A stretch of DNA of 64,000 nucleotides from Microbulbifer agarilyticus (GCF_001999945.1 NZ_CP019650.1:2232001-2296000), one strand, 5' to 3'. Counted from the stretch's first letter, positions 35,611 through 45,577 are shown. Program-made: numbers and translations. Notes: a model not told the origin generated them from the letters alone.

Positions 35611-38277
35611 CTAGGCCGAAATTGCGGCGAGTCGCAGAGGTTTCACCTTAAGCCGCTTCTCTTCTTCGAGACACAGTTTCAGCAGGCCTGCCAGCTCCAA
35701 TTGATAACCTTCCTGCACCACACCACATACCGTCTTGCAACGCAGTTCGAGCGCCTGAAGTCCGCTGGCGAGTTCATCCTTGCGCCCTTTGACCGATAGC
35801 TCGATGGCCCCTTCACCGCACGCAGACAGCTTTTGTTGCTGAGGCGCACTCACTACCACACCATGTCTTGCAACCAGCTGGTTGAGCTTACGCACCTGCT
35901 CACAGATGATCTGCGGGTACTTTTGCAACAGAGTTTGCGGCAGCTCCTGATTCGGCAAGCGCTCAATCAGCTCGCAGACCACATCCCCGTAACGGCCGAG
36001 AACGGTGAGTGGCTCAGCCAGTGCATCAAAGGCACGCAGACGTGAAACCGACGCCTCTGCCCCCCCGCGAGCACCGGTATCCATCGCAGCAATGGTTCTC
36101 GTAATACGCTGATAAAACAGACTGTGAATCAAGTGCCGCTGTTGCTGACACTCTTCAAGACGCACCCGGTTATCGCGGATGGATTCGTCTGCCGCAGACG
36201 GCGTTGTACCACTCAAGTCATAACTGCGCGGATCGATACGCAAATTCGCCCGTACCAGCGCCGCACCAACCTGAATGCGCGCTCCAGTGAGCTGCAGCTG
36301 GGCCCGACGCTGTTCCAGCTCCTGCAAGTCCAGCAGGCGCGAACGCAGCCAGTCGATGGACGACTGCAGGTCAAGCTCGGCCAATTCGTTGTTCGTGGGG
36401 AGTTTAAGGTGTAGGAAGTCCCGAGGGATTACCCGGTTGAAATACTCTGTCAAAACCTGCTGTGCAGCTTCGCTCTCCTTATCCGACTCCAGCAGCAAAC
36501 GGTTTTCTACAGGACGACAACTATCGTCACCATCCGCCCGACTGACTCGGCCACATAGCTCGACAAAGTCTTCAAAGAGCTTTTGCAGAGAGAAGTCGAC
36601 CCGCTGCAGCTGCGGGGCGCAATCGTGCGCCTCTACCGCAGTAATACGCTGGTGTCCTGCCGGTTCATCCATTGGCCAGAATTCCGTCTCCTGCCCCATG
36701 GCCGCGTCGATTCCGGTCTTATCTTCACTGCTGAGATTGCTATACATCCAACGAACAGCAGCAGGCACGTCAGCCAGCTTTTTACCGATCAATTGCGCCT
36801 CACGATTTATTTCGCTACAGATCAGGTCTGAATGAACAAGGTAGTTCCAGCGTTCCGCGAAGCCCTGAAAACCGTCACTGCCCAGCAAATGCGCCGCAGT
36901 CCTATCCGCCTGCGCCTCCAGATGCCGCCCCAATCGTCCACTTAAACGACCGTGCATGTTATGCAGGCGGTCCACAACAGGTATCAACGCATGGCCGCAC
37001 AGGGCAACCATCCGGTGCAATGGACGTAACGGGGTAATGACACTCTCGTCATTGCCAAAAATGGTGCGCTCTTGTTCGAACGCATCTTGCATGTTCTGTA
37101 AGCGCTGTGCGGTACCAATGGATAGCTCGGTTGCCAGACGGCTCCAGCGACCCCGGTAATAGCTGAGGGCACGGCCGATCAAGCCGAGTACATCTCCGCC
37201 TTGCAAGGTGGCGACTGCCGCAAGGCCGATGGAAAGTCGGAATTGCCCCTGGCCTGCTTTGATGACTTTAATTTGGCTTCCAGACGTCACTACCACCTGA
37301 GTGGCAACCACTGCGCTCGACAGGTTTTGTGGACCTTTTTGCTTGGTCGCAATGCCCAGCCCGCAGGTATCTTCGAGTACATCCAGCAACAAAAACAGGC
37401 CCGGCGCGTCTTTCTTGACTAGGCGCAGCGACTGATTACCCTGCCCGTCTTCCGCGTTTCCTTCGCTGCCAACTAAGTCATGAGAATCACGAGAGCGGCC
37501 GGCAACGTAAAACGGGTAAACCACTACCACGCCCACAAAAAGTACAAGCAGTGTCGTGAGCCCTGCGCTCAAAATTGTTGCCGAACCAAACTCACCAGCG
37601 AGGGCCGCTGCAGGCAGCGACCACAACGCCATACCCAGCTGATACAGACACAGACACAACAGCAGCGCAAACATCAAGGGAACAATAGCGGCAGCCAACA
37701 TGTGCGGGAGCAATGCAATGCGCGACGCAACAGATTCGTCCTGAGATGCGGCTTCTTCCTGGAATAGTGCGCGCAACTGCTTCCATGCAGTGCCGTTCTT
37801 ATGGTTGCTTGGCGCCTTCGGGCTTGCGGCTTCGCTCGCTGCGGGTTTCTTTTCTTGCTGGAGGGCCGACTCGTGCACCAAAGGCTCTTTGGCAGACTTC
37901 GGCTCAGTTGGTTTCAGACTGGCACTGCTGGGCGGCGCAGCCACCTCGACTTGCACATTGTTTGCATCGGGTAACTGGTTTTTTCGCGCCTCACGTTGGC
38001 GGGCAAACTTAAGACGCGCAAGGATGGCCTGATTATCAAACTTGCCCGCCGGATGCACTTCGATCTTCAGACCCAGCTGCTGCAATTGCGTGCGGTACTG
38101 AACCACCTGCGCCGAGGAGAGCTGATCTTTAATCACCCAGCCTTTCAGGAACAGCTTTTTGCCCTGCTCAGCGCCAATGGAAAAGGCACTGGTCAGTTGT
38201 TGCAGAACTTCCTGCGGCGCCTTGGCACGTACGGTTTTGCCCGCAGAGACAATTTGAAACCTTTCCTGGTTTACCAT
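35611..38277 (-). CDS. Large M48-peptidase-like membrane protein lacking the zinc motif
   Basis: An 888-residue protein. Residues 1-75 form a small domain (AGKTVRAKAPQEVLQQLTSAF and KLFLKGWVIKDQLSSAQ) seen at the front of other gammaproteobacterial membrane proteins. A Pro/Lys/Ser linker and two transmembrane segments follow (about residues 190-215 and 240-265). The middle part follows the large M48 peptidase plan. Where the HExxH helix should be, near residue 364, the text is VLGLIGRALSYYRGR, and the downstream E-x-x-A-D is kept as HLEAQAD (Glu454-Asp458). It is therefore probably an inactive peptidase. The long helical C-terminal part (residues 580-888) has no recognised domain. Confidence 0.6.
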   Translation of the reverse strand: MVNQERFQIVSAGKTVRAKAPQEVLQQLTSAFSIGAEQGKKLFLKGWVIKDQLSSAQVVQYRTQLQQLGLKIEVHPAGKFDNQAILARLKFARQREARKNQLPDANNVQVEVAAPPSSASLKPTEPKSAKEPLVHESALQQEKKPAASEAASPKAPSNHKNGTAWKQLRALFQEEAASQDESVASRIALLPHMLAAAIVPLMFALLLCLCLYQLGMALWSLPAAALAGEFGSATILSAGLTTLLVLFVGVVVVYPFYVAGRSRDSHDLVGSEGNAEDGQGNQSLRLVKKDAPGLFLLLDVLEDTCGLGIATKQKGPQNLSSAVVATQVVVTSGSQIKVIKAGQGQFRLSIGLAAVATLQGGDVLGLIGRALSYYRGRWSRLATELSIGTAQRLQNMQDAFEQERTIFGNDESVITPLRPLHRMVALCGHALIPVVDRLHNMHGRLSGRLGRHLEAQADRTAAHLLGSDGFQGFAERWNYLVHSDLICSEINREAQLIGKKLADVPAAVRWMYSNLSSEDKTGIDAAMGQETEFWPMDEPAGHQRITAVEAHDCAPQLQRVDFSLQKLFEDFVELCGRVSRADGDDSCRPVENRLLLESDKESEAAQQVLTEYFNRVIPRDFLHLKLPTNNELAELDLQSSIDWLRSRLLDLQELEQRRAQLQLTGARIQVGAALVRANLRIDPRSYDLSGTTPSAADESIRDNRVRLEECQQQRHLIHSLFYQRITRTIAAMDTGARGGAEASVSRLRAFDALAEPLTVLGRYGDVVCELIERLPNQELPQTLLQKYPQIICEQVRKLNQLVARHGVVVSAPQQQKLSACGEGAIELSVKGRKDELASGLQALELRCKTVCGVVQEGYQLELAGLLKLCLEEEKRLKVKPLRLAAISA

Positions 38278-38472
38278 GAATTCCTCGCCGCCACCCGGGC
38301 TAGATTTATTGTGATGGAGGCGAGACTAAGGGATTCCTTCCAAGGCAGATGGGGACTGGTTCTCACTGGAATGAGGTATTAACAGTCGAGCGACCAATTG
38401 CACACTTGGTCACAGCAAGGCCGCTAACCACATCCCAGACCGGGGTGCGGCCTGCGTCACAGGTCCTCTGTG

Positions 38473-39990
38473 CTAATTGGGATGTTTTGGCTTCCCTGCC
38501 GGTGAAGAATCCGGTGAAGAATTCGGTGACCAAACGGACAACTCGACGCCAGGGATATTATGCTCCCGCGCATCAAACACCGGCTCCTTAATACCGCGAC
38601 GGAGCTGGGCCTCATAATCGGCAAAGACCTTTAGCGCCACCCCAGACAGCAACAAGATCGCCAGTAAGTTCGCCGACGCCATAAAGCCCATGGACATATC
38701 CGCCATATTCCACAACAGCGAAAAATTATCCGAGCTACCACTCTGTGCCACCCAGGCACCAAACAAGATAAAGCAGATATAGAGCGCCCGATAACAAAAG
38801 ATAGATACACGGGTATGCCATAGATAGAAGATGTTGGTTTCCGCGTAGTAGTAATTGGCAATGATCGAGGTAAACGCGAAGAACAGCAGCGCAATCGCCA
38901 GGAAACCATTCCCCCAAGGGCCCACCTCACTGGCAAGAGCAGCTTGGGTCAGAGTCACCCCTTCCACAACACCCGCATACTCCACACCACTCAGCAGGAT
39001 AATACTGGCCGTTGAAGTACAGATCATCATGGTGTCGAGGAACACCGAGGCCATTTGTACGTATCCCTGCACTACCGGGTGCTTAACGTCTGCAGCGGCA
39101 CCCACGTTAGGTGAGGACCCCATCCCAGCCTCGTTTGAGAAGAGACCACGTTTGATTCCATTCGCTATCACCGCACCAAATGCCCCTGCGCCCATTTCCT
39201 GGGCACCAAACGCACTGCCGATAATCAGGCCAAACACCTCAGGTAAGCGCTCAATATTCAGCACCACAATGGCGAAGGCGATTGCGATATAACACAGCGC
39301 CATAATAGGCACGACGATACCCGCGAAGCGGCCGATGGAATGAATACCGCCGAACACAATCACGCCGGCCATCACCGCGATCACGCATCCTATCAACAAT
39401 GGATTGATGCCCCATGCCTCGCGCACCGCGTCTGCCATGGCATTGGCCTGCACCGCGTTAAAGAAGAAGCCAAAGCAGATCACCAGAAAAATCGAGAATG
39501 CCACCGACAACCATTTCCAGTTTCGCCCAAGCCCCTTGTCGATATAGTACGCAGGCCCACCGCGGAATGTGCCCGGCTCATCGCCGGTTTCCTTGAAGGT
39601 CTGCGCCAGGGTGTTTTCGATCAAGCTTGTGGCCATGCCCACCAGCGCAACTACCCACATCCAGAAAACAGCCCCCGGACCGCCCGCGGTAATCGCTACC
39701 GCTACCCCGGCAATGTTGCCGGTGCCAACCCGCGCCGCCGCACTGGTTGCGAATGCCTGAAAGGAAGAGATTGAGTCGTCACTTTCTTTGTGAAAACTGT
39801 GTGCCATCACGCGAATCATGTGCACAAATCCACGTATCTGTACGAAGCCGGTCCGCACGGTGAAATAGAGGCCTGCGGGTAGCAGCGCGGCAATCAGGAT
39901 ACCGATCCACCAGATACCACCTACCCCGCCCCAGGTAATCTGGTTGCCTATGCTGATGACGGAATGGAAAAAATCTGAAAGTGCCTGCAT
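38473..39990 (-). CDS. AgcS-family sodium:alanine/glycine symporter
   Basis: A 505-residue transporter with 11 hydrophobic helices. TVRTGFVQIRGF, FQAFATSAAARVGTGNIAGVAVAI and GLFSNEAGMGSSPNVGAAADVKHP are AgcS signatures. It takes up alanine or glycine with Na+ across the inner membrane. A GTG 24 bases upstream is also in frame; the ATG (MQALSDFF) is preferred by family length. It diverges from the S9 peptidase gene, and together these could supply and import small amino acids, which is inference. Confidence 0.93.
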   Translation of the reverse strand: MQALSDFFHSVISIGNQITWGGVGGIWWIGILIAALLPAGLYFTVRTGFVQIRGFVHMIRVMAHSFHKESDDSISSFQAFATSAAARVGTGNIAGVAVAITAGGPGAVFWMWVVALVGMATSLIENTLAQTFKETGDEPGTFRGGPAYYIDKGLGRNWKWLSVAFSIFLVICFGFFFNAVQANAMADAVREAWGINPLLIGCVIAVMAGVIVFGGIHSIGRFAGIVVPIMALCYIAIAFAIVVLNIERLPEVFGLIIGSAFGAQEMGAGAFGAVIANGIKRGLFSNEAGMGSSPNVGAAADVKHPVVQGYVQMASVFLDTMMICTSTASIILLSGVEYAGVVEGVTLTQAALASEVGPWGNGFLAIALLFFAFTSIIANYYYAETNIFYLWHTRVSIFCYRALYICFILFGAWVAQSGSSDNFSLLWNMADMSMGFMASANLLAILLLSGVALKVFADYEAQLRRGIKEPVFDAREHNIPGVELSVWSPNSSPDSSPAGKPKHPN

Positions 39991-40216
39991 AGGTATTTTC
40001 ACTCTTGCGAACACATACGCGACGGCCCTGAACCGGGATAGTGCGCAGAAAAAGTATTGCGCGACAGCCGACGAAAATTTGGTCTATAGAATCAGTAAAG
40101 ATCAGCTGCCGGAAAGCGCCAATGCCGCCCTTGTTACCGACGGGCGCTGACGTACAATATTGCCAAACCAGTCCGCCCAAACGACTGAAAAAAGAACAAG
40201 GAATCGACCCAACACT

Positions 40217-42223
40217 ATGTCGTCTCGCAATGACTCTTCTCCTGCGCCGTCAACTCCCGGTAACACAACAACGGCTCCTTATGGCAGCTGGAAATCACCA
40301 ATAACCGCAAACCTACTTACCGGCGGCAATGTCCGCCTCGGTGAGGCTCAGCTCTTTGGCGGCAAAGCCTATTGGCTGGAGTCGCGTCCAACAGAAAAAG
40401 GACGTTCCGCACTGGTGGAATGTGACTATTCGGACCCGGCAAGCCCCCAAACGAGAGACTTACTGCCAGCCCCCTTTAGTATTCGCTCCAAGGCTCATGA
40501 ATATGGCGGTGGCGTCTACACCATCGGTGGTGGCCATGTCTATTTCGTGCTCGCGGCCGATCAGCGTATTTACCGAATGCCACTGGACGGCCATACCCCG
40601 GAAGCAGTTACCCCCGAAGGCCCATTCCATTACGCTGACCTGCAATTTGACGCGCCTCGCAAGCGTCTTATCTGCGTGCAGGAAGATAATTCAGCCCCTG
40701 ACGCAGAAGCTGTGGCGCGGTTGATTGCCATTGACCTCAGACACCACGGCGAGAGTGATTCGACGCCCCCACAAACCCTACTGGCGGAAGGCGCGGACTT
40801 TTACGCATCGCCGAGTCTCAGCCCAGACGGAAAACAACTCAGCTTCCTGCAGTGGCATCACCCCAACATGCCGTGGGATTCAACAGAACTCTTGATCGCC
40901 GAATTCGATAAGGATGGCGGTATCCAGCAGGTGCAGAAAATTGCCGGCGGTGAAGGCGAGTCGATCTTCCAGCCCCAGTGGTCACCCAGCGGAGACCTGT
41001 TCTACGTTTCCGACAAGACCAACTGGTGGAATATTTACTGGGCGGGAAGCGACAAGCCTATCTGGGAAATCGACGCAGAATTCGCCACGCCGCAGTGGGT
41101 GTTCGGTATGTCCACCTATGGGTTCCTGGATGCAAATACAATCTTCTGCACCTACACCCAGCAGGGAATCTGGAAGCTCGCGCGCATCGACTTAAAGCGC
41201 GGGCGACACGCGCAAATTAACCACCCTGGGTGCGATTTTGAAAGTATCCGCTGCGGGCAAAACCAAGCCGTATTTATTGGCAGCGGCACAACGGATTTCC
41301 CCGCGGTTTATCAATACTCCGGCGCAAGCGATACCTTCCAGACGCTCGCAAGCAGCAGTTCGGTCCCGGTGGATGCCACGTATTTTTCGCCCGCGCAACC
41401 AGTAACCTACTCCGTTGGCGATCGCGAGGTACATGCCTTTTTTTATCCACCGCATAACCCGGGTTACCTGGCCCCCGCCGAGGAAAAGCCACCGATCATT
41501 GTGTTCGGACACGGCGGCCCCACCGGCGCCACTTCTGCCGGGCTCAACCTTAAAGTGCAATACTGGACCAGCCGTGGCTTCGGGGTTCTCGACGTCAATT
41601 ACTCTGGTAGTACCGGATACGGACGCAACTACCGCGACCGCCTGGAAAACAACTGGGGACTGCTCGATGTCGAAGATGTCTGTGCCGGCGCCGAGTACCT
41701 GGTTGAGCAAGGTCTCGCCGACCCCAAACGGATGCTGATAAAAGGCGGCAGCGCCGGCGGCTACACCGTGCTAGCCGCGCTGACGTTCCACAACACCTTT
41801 TCCGCAGGCGCAAGCCATTATGGCATTGGCGACCTCACCACCCTCGCCCGGGATACACACAAGTTCGAATCGCGTTATCTCGACAAGCTGGTCGGCCCTT
41901 GGCCGCAGGCGGAGGATGTTTACCAGCAGCGCTCACCGATTAACCACATCGAACAGTTAGAGTGCCCAGTGATCTTCTTCCAGGGACTGGAGGACAAAGT
42001 GGTGCCCGCAAATCAGGCAGAGACCATGGTCAATGCTTTGCGCGGGCGCGGTATACCCGTGGCATACATCACCTTCGCGGAAGAAGGTCACGGTTTCCGA
42101 GCCGCCAGCAGTATTGAAATGGCCTTGGAAGGCGAGCTTGAGTTTTACAGCCGGGTCTTCAATTTCGACTTGGCGAAAGCCGGGCCAGGTATTCAGATCG
42201 ACAACCTTGAGGAAAACCGCTGA
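40217..42223 (+). CDS. S9 family prolyl oligopeptidase-type peptidase
   Basis: A 668-residue serine peptidase of the acylaminoacyl-peptidase/DPP type. Residues 1-390 form a beta-propeller gate (PSLSPDGKQLSFLQWHHPNMPWD, FYVSDKTNWWNIYW). The catalytic domain starts near IIVFGHGGPTG, with the nucleophile Ser512 in KGGSAGGYT; the acid and His lie in QGLEDKVVPA and AEEGHGFR. No signal peptide, so cytosolic. The start is uncertain: a TTG lies 57 bases upstream, and neither has a good ribosome site. Its TGA overlaps the greB start by one base (TGATG), so the two are coupled. Confidence 0.9.
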   Translation: MSSRNDSSPAPSTPGNTTTAPYGSWKSPITANLLTGGNVRLGEAQLFGGKAYWLESRPTEKGRSALVECDYSDPASPQTRDLLPAPFSIRSKAHEYGGGVYTIGGGHVYFVLAADQRIYRMPLDGHTPEAVTPEGPFHYADLQFDAPRKRLICVQEDNSAPDAEAVARLIAIDLRHHGESDSTPPQTLLAEGADFYASPSLSPDGKQLSFLQWHHPNMPWDSTELLIAEFDKDGGIQQVQKIAGGEGESIFQPQWSPSGDLFYVSDKTNWWNIYWAGSDKPIWEIDAEFATPQWVFGMSTYGFLDANTIFCTYTQQGIWKLARIDLKRGRHAQINHPGCDFESIRCGQNQAVFIGSGTTDFPAVYQYSGASDTFQTLASSSSVPVDATYFSPAQPVTYSVGDREVHAFFYPPHNPGYLAPAEEKPPIIVFGHGGPTGATSAGLNLKVQYWTSRGFGVLDVNYSGSTGYGRNYRDRLENNWGLLDVEDVCAGAEYLVEQGLADPKRMLIKGGSAGGYTVLAALTFHNTFSAGASHYGIGDLTTLARDTHKFESRYLDKLVGPWPQAEDVYQQRSPINHIEQLECPVIFFQGLEDKVVPANQAETMVNALRGRGIPVAYITFAEEGHGFRAASSIEMALEGELEFYSRVFNFDLAKAGPGIQIDNLEENR

Positions 42224-42738
42224 TGGGCCGCTGGCGACCACCCCGCCCTCGCGGCTCTCGTTACATCACCCCAGAAGGTGCTGCGCGCATGCGTGCCGAG
42301 GTAAAGCAGTTGTGGGAAGTTGAACGCCCGCGGGTTACCCAGGCAGTCAGCGATGCAGCAAAACTCGGTGACCGCAGTGAGAATGCGGATTACATCTACG
42401 GCAAAAAGCGCCTGCGAGAGATCGACAGCCGGGTACGCTTCCTGACCAAACGTTTGGAGGAAATCACCATTGTCGATCGTATTCCGGACGACAAGGACAA
42501 GGTCTTCTTTGGCGCCTGGGTGACGCTGGAGGACGAGGAAGAAAAGGAAGTGAAGTACCGCATTGTCGGGCCCGACGAATTTAACGTAAAAGAGGGACTG
42601 ATCTCCATGGACAGCCCCGTGGCCCGAGCACTATTGGGAAAGCGGCTCGATGATGAAATCGAGATTCAACAGCACGAGGTCTGGGTGACCTATTACATTA
42701 CGGATATTGAATATCCGGAAAACCCGGTAATCGATTAG
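42223..42738 (+). CDS. greB: Transcription elongation factor GreB
   Basis: Rescues backtracked RNA polymerase by stimulating transcript cleavage. A 171-residue protein with an N-terminal coiled coil (AARMRAEVKQLWEVERPRVTQ; SDAAKLGDRSENADYIYGKK holds the two tip acids) and a C-terminal FKBP-like domain (VTLEDEEEKEVKYRIVGPDE). The GreB-type N-terminus RGSRYITPEGA separates it from GreA. It overlaps the peptidase stop by one base and is followed by a strong terminator. Confidence 0.95.
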   Translation: MGRWRPPRPRGSRYITPEGAARMRAEVKQLWEVERPRVTQAVSDAAKLGDRSENADYIYGKKRLREIDSRVRFLTKRLEEITIVDRIPDDKDKVFFGAWVTLEDEEEKEVKYRIVGPDEFNVKEGLISMDSPVARALLGKRLDDEIEIQQHEVWVTYYITDIEYPENPVID

Positions 42739-42750
42739 GGCGTTGGAACA

Positions 42751-42779
42751 AAAATGGTGGCCTCGGCCACCATTTTTTT
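42751..42779. terminator. Bidirectional terminator between greB and the acyl-CoA dehydrogenase gene
   Basis: A 12-bp perfect stem (AAAATGGTGGCC / GGCCACCATTTT) with a 2-base loop, followed by T residues on the plus strand and preceded by A residues, so it can serve both convergent genes. Confidence 0.9.
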
Positions 42780-42784
42780 CGGAG

Positions 42785-43942
42785 TTATCGAACACCTTCG
42801 AGCAGATGCCGCGCGATGATCAATCGCTGAATCTCACTGGTCCCCTCGTAGATCGTGGTAATACGAACATCTCGCGCCATTCTCTCCAGCGGATATTCTC
42901 TCGTATAACCAACACCGCCATGCATTTGCAGCGCGACATAGCAGGCTTCATTGGCCTTCTCGGACGCGTACAACTTTGCCATAGAGGCCGCGGGACCGAA
43001 TGGTTGGCCGGCGTCTTTCTGCCAGGCCGCCTGCAGCAATAACAAGCGTGCGGCTTCCATTTCCGTGTACTTATCCGCGAGCTGCCACTGTAACCCCTGG
43101 AACTGGGACAGTGGCTTGCCAAACTGTTCGCGCTCCTGCAGGTAGGCACGCGCGCAATCCAGCGCTTCAAGACCAATCCCCAGCGCCAGGGAACCGATGC
43201 CAATACGGCCGCCGGCCAATTCGCCGGCAGCGATACGGAATCCACGGTTTTCTTCACCGAGCATATTTGCGGCGGGCACACGGCAGTCCTGGAATGAAAC
43301 TTCGTTGGTAACCGAGGCTTTTTGCCCCATCTTTTCTTCGGCTTTACCAATTACCAGACCCGGCGTACCGGCTTCCACCAGAAAACAGGAAATACCCTTG
43401 CCTTTCGGTGCAGAGGAATCGGTAACCGCCCAAACAACAAAAACACCGGCAAACTCGGCGCTACTGATAAACAGCTTGCTGCCATTTAACACGTAGTCGT
43501 CACCATCTTTGACCGCGCGGGTGCGCATGGCTGCAGCATCAGATCCGGACCCGGGCTCGGTCAGGCAGAAAGAGCCCGCGCGGTATTCGCCACTGCATAT
43601 TTTTGGCAGGAAGTAGCCTTTTTGTTCCTCGGTACCCTTCGCCTGAATCACTTCCGCAACCATATTGGTTACCGAGGTGGTGGTTGCAGTGGATGCACAA
43701 CCGCGCGCAATTTCGGCAATCGCGAGCGCGAACGCAATCGTACCCGCGCCGGTGCCACCGAAGTCAGGATCGATATTGATCCCCATAAAGCCCAGTTCCG
43801 CCAACTGCTTTAGTTTCTCCAAAAGCAATTCGCGGTTACCCGTATGATCCAACTCTGCCGCTACCGGTTTCAGCTCACTCTCGGCGAATTGGCGGGCAGC
43901 CCCCTGGATCATTTGTTGTTCATCAGACAGTTCAAAATTCAT
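42785..43942 (-). CDS. Short/branched-chain acyl-CoA dehydrogenase
   Basis: A 385-residue FAD acyl-CoA dehydrogenase. The FAD segments are SFCLTEPGSGSDAAAMRTRA and LFISSAEFAGVFVVWAVTD. The catalytic base is the Glu of IYEGTSEIQRLIIARHLL, the position used by short-chain and most other members. CYVALQMHGGVGYTREYPLERMARD is the usual C-terminal block. Substrate is not certain; the sequence suits butyryl- or isobutyryl-type chains in amino-acid or fatty-acid breakdown. No electron-transfer flavoprotein or thiolase lies beside it. Confidence 0.92.
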   Translation of the reverse strand: MNFELSDEQQMIQGAARQFAESELKPVAAELDHTGNRELLLEKLKQLAELGFMGINIDPDFGGTGAGTIAFALAIAEIARGCASTATTTSVTNMVAEVIQAKGTEEQKGYFLPKICSGEYRAGSFCLTEPGSGSDAAAMRTRAVKDGDDYVLNGSKLFISSAEFAGVFVVWAVTDSSAPKGKGISCFLVEAGTPGLVIGKAEEKMGQKASVTNEVSFQDCRVPAANMLGEENRGFRIAAGELAGGRIGIGSLALGIGLEALDCARAYLQEREQFGKPLSQFQGLQWQLADKYTEMEAARLLLLQAAWQKDAGQPFGPAASMAKLYASEKANEACYVALQMHGGVGYTREYPLERMARDVRITTIYEGTSEIQRLIIARHLLEGVR

Positions 43943-44005
43943 GGCATTTCTCGTTCATCACTCAGCGCCCGGTGAAAAACGTTCACGGGGCGATGTTATT
44001 GTTAT

Positions 44006-44947
44006 TTATTTGTTTAACGGTGCCTGTCGCCGCAGCAATAAACGCCGCACGAGACCCTGCTGAATCGCCACACCCAGCAGTATGAGCCCGAGCCCAGCGA
44101 TGGTTGCGGGGTGAATATGCTCCCCCACCAGCAGTGCAATCAGTAGCAGTGACAGTGGCGGCGACAAATAGATGTAGTTGCTAATGCGCGCTGTGTTATC
44201 ACAGTGTAGTAGCGCCGCTTGCCACAACAGGAACGCAATTCCCATCTCAAACAAACCGACATAAACAGCACCAACCCACCCGGCAAGCGGCGGCCACTGC
44301 CATCCTCCCTGCCACCAGACCGCTGCAGCAAGCCAGGGCAAACCACAGCTAAATGTCAGGAACAGATTTACCGCAGCGTTACCACCAATGCGCGTGTTCA
44401 GCAGCCAGTAACAGGCCCAGATTACGGTACTGAGAAGCGCTAGAGCGACACCAAGGGGTTGCTCAAAGCGCAATTCGGAAAGGTTGCCCTGGGTCGCAAT
44501 CACCAGAACGCCGGAATAACACACGATCCCGGCCACAAAATCCTGGCGCCGCAGGGTTTGCTTCAATACCGGCACCGAGAGCAACGCCAACACAACGCCC
44601 CAGGTGTAATTCAACGGCTGCGCCTGTTGCGCCGGCAGCAGGTCGTAGGCATTAAACAAAACCAGGTAATACAGGAAGGGATTGCAGAATCCAAGCGTGA
44701 TAAACCATCCCCGTGATTGGCGCCAGGCGCTGGCAACCTGCGCAGTGTGGCCTCGCCACACAATAACGCCCGCCATAAATAGCGTGGAGACGACAGACGC
44801 AATGGTCACCAATTGCAGAGGCGACAGGTACTGCAGTGACAGCTTGAAGGCGCTGGCCACAGTGGACCAGCAAAGCACCGCCGCCAGCGCAAACAGGGTT
44901 GCGCGGCGGTTATCGGCATCAGCGCTCTGCGTGGCGGATAGCGCCAT
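44006..44947 (-). CDS. EamA/DMT-family transporter
   Basis: A 313-residue membrane protein with ten hydrophobic helices in two EamA halves (residues about 13-150 and 165-300; ATLFALAAVLCWSTVASAFKLSL starts the first). These proteins export amino acids or other small metabolites. The gene is read toward the acyl-CoA dehydrogenase gene and follows the Lrp gene by 23 bases on the same strand, so Lrp control is plausible. The substrate is unknown. Confidence 0.9.
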   Translation of the reverse strand: MALSATQSADADNRRATLFALAAVLCWSTVASAFKLSLQYLSPLQLVTIASVVSTLFMAGVIVWRGHTAQVASAWRQSRGWFITLGFCNPFLYYLVLFNAYDLLPAQQAQPLNYTWGVVLALLSVPVLKQTLRRQDFVAGIVCYSGVLVIATQGNLSELRFEQPLGVALALLSTVIWACYWLLNTRIGGNAAVNLFLTFSCGLPWLAAAVWWQGGWQWPPLAGWVGAVYVGLFEMGIAFLLWQAALLHCDNTARISNYIYLSPPLSLLLIALLVGEHIHPATIAGLGLILLGVAIQQGLVRRLLLRRQAPLNK

Positions 44948-44970
44948 CAGGACCTCCCGGGACTTAAAAG

Positions 44971-45474
44971 TCAGCGCTTGCCGCTTTTCGGTTCCGGCTC
45001 AGGGATGGCAACAGAGGTATCGGTCTTCACCTCCTCGATTACCACATAGGTATGGGTCTCCCGCACACCCGGTACCGAGGCCAGCTTTTCCCCAAGGAAT
45101 TGCCGATAGCCGAGCATATCCTTAATACGGATTTTGATCAGGTAGTCGAAACCACCCGCCACCATATGGCACTCCTGTACCTCTTCGAGGCTGGACAGGT
45201 GCTTATTGAATGCTTCGAGTGCTTCCGTGGCGGTATCGGTCAGAGACACCTGGATATACACCACCAGGCCAGCGTGCACCTTCAGCGGGTCCAGCAGCGC
45301 GACATATTCTTTGATGAAGCCTTCACGCTCCAAACGCTTGACCCGTTCAAGACAGGGCGTGGGGCTGAGGTTGACTCGGCGCGCCAGCTCCACATTGGGA
45401 AGACGGCCTGCATGCTGGAGAATTCGCAGGATCTGACGGTCGATACGGTCCAGATCTTCCAATTTTCGAGACAT
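44971..45474 (-). CDS. Lrp-type regulator next to putA
   Basis: A 167-residue regulator very close to E. coli Lrp: LDRIDRQILRILQHAGRLPNVEL, then LSPTPCLERVKRLEREGFI (helix-turn-helix), and QECHMVAGGFDYLIKIRIKDM in the ligand domain. A polar C-terminal tail of about 12 residues extends beyond Lrp. It diverges from putA, a usual layout for proline-responsive PutR regulators. It shares strand with the EamA exporter 23 bases downstream. It probably controls putA and the exporter; direct evidence is the gene order only. Confidence 0.9.
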   Translation of the reverse strand: MSRKLEDLDRIDRQILRILQHAGRLPNVELARRVNLSPTPCLERVKRLEREGFIKEYVALLDPLKVHAGLVVYIQVSLTDTATEALEAFNKHLSSLEEVQECHMVAGGFDYLIKIRIKDMLGYRQFLGEKLASVPGVRETHTYVVIEEVKTDTSVAIPEPEPKSGKR

Positions 45475-45497
45475 AGCAAAATACCCTACTGGTAATT

Positions 45498-45577
45498 AAC
45501 CGGATAACCCCTACATTTAACCACACTTCTTCCCAAATTGGAGATTAATTCTGGGATCTTTGCCACATAATCCGGTT
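45498..45577. promoter_or_regulatory. Inverted repeat in the lrp-putA spacer
   Basis: AACCGGAT at 45498-45505 is repeated inverted as ATCCGGTT at 45570-45577, 72 bases centre to centre, about seven helical turns. The putA ribosome site CGAGGAAA follows downstream. The spacing suits an oligomeric regulator such as Lrp bridging two sites. The match to the Lrp consensus is weak, so the assignment is inference. Confidence 0.45.
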
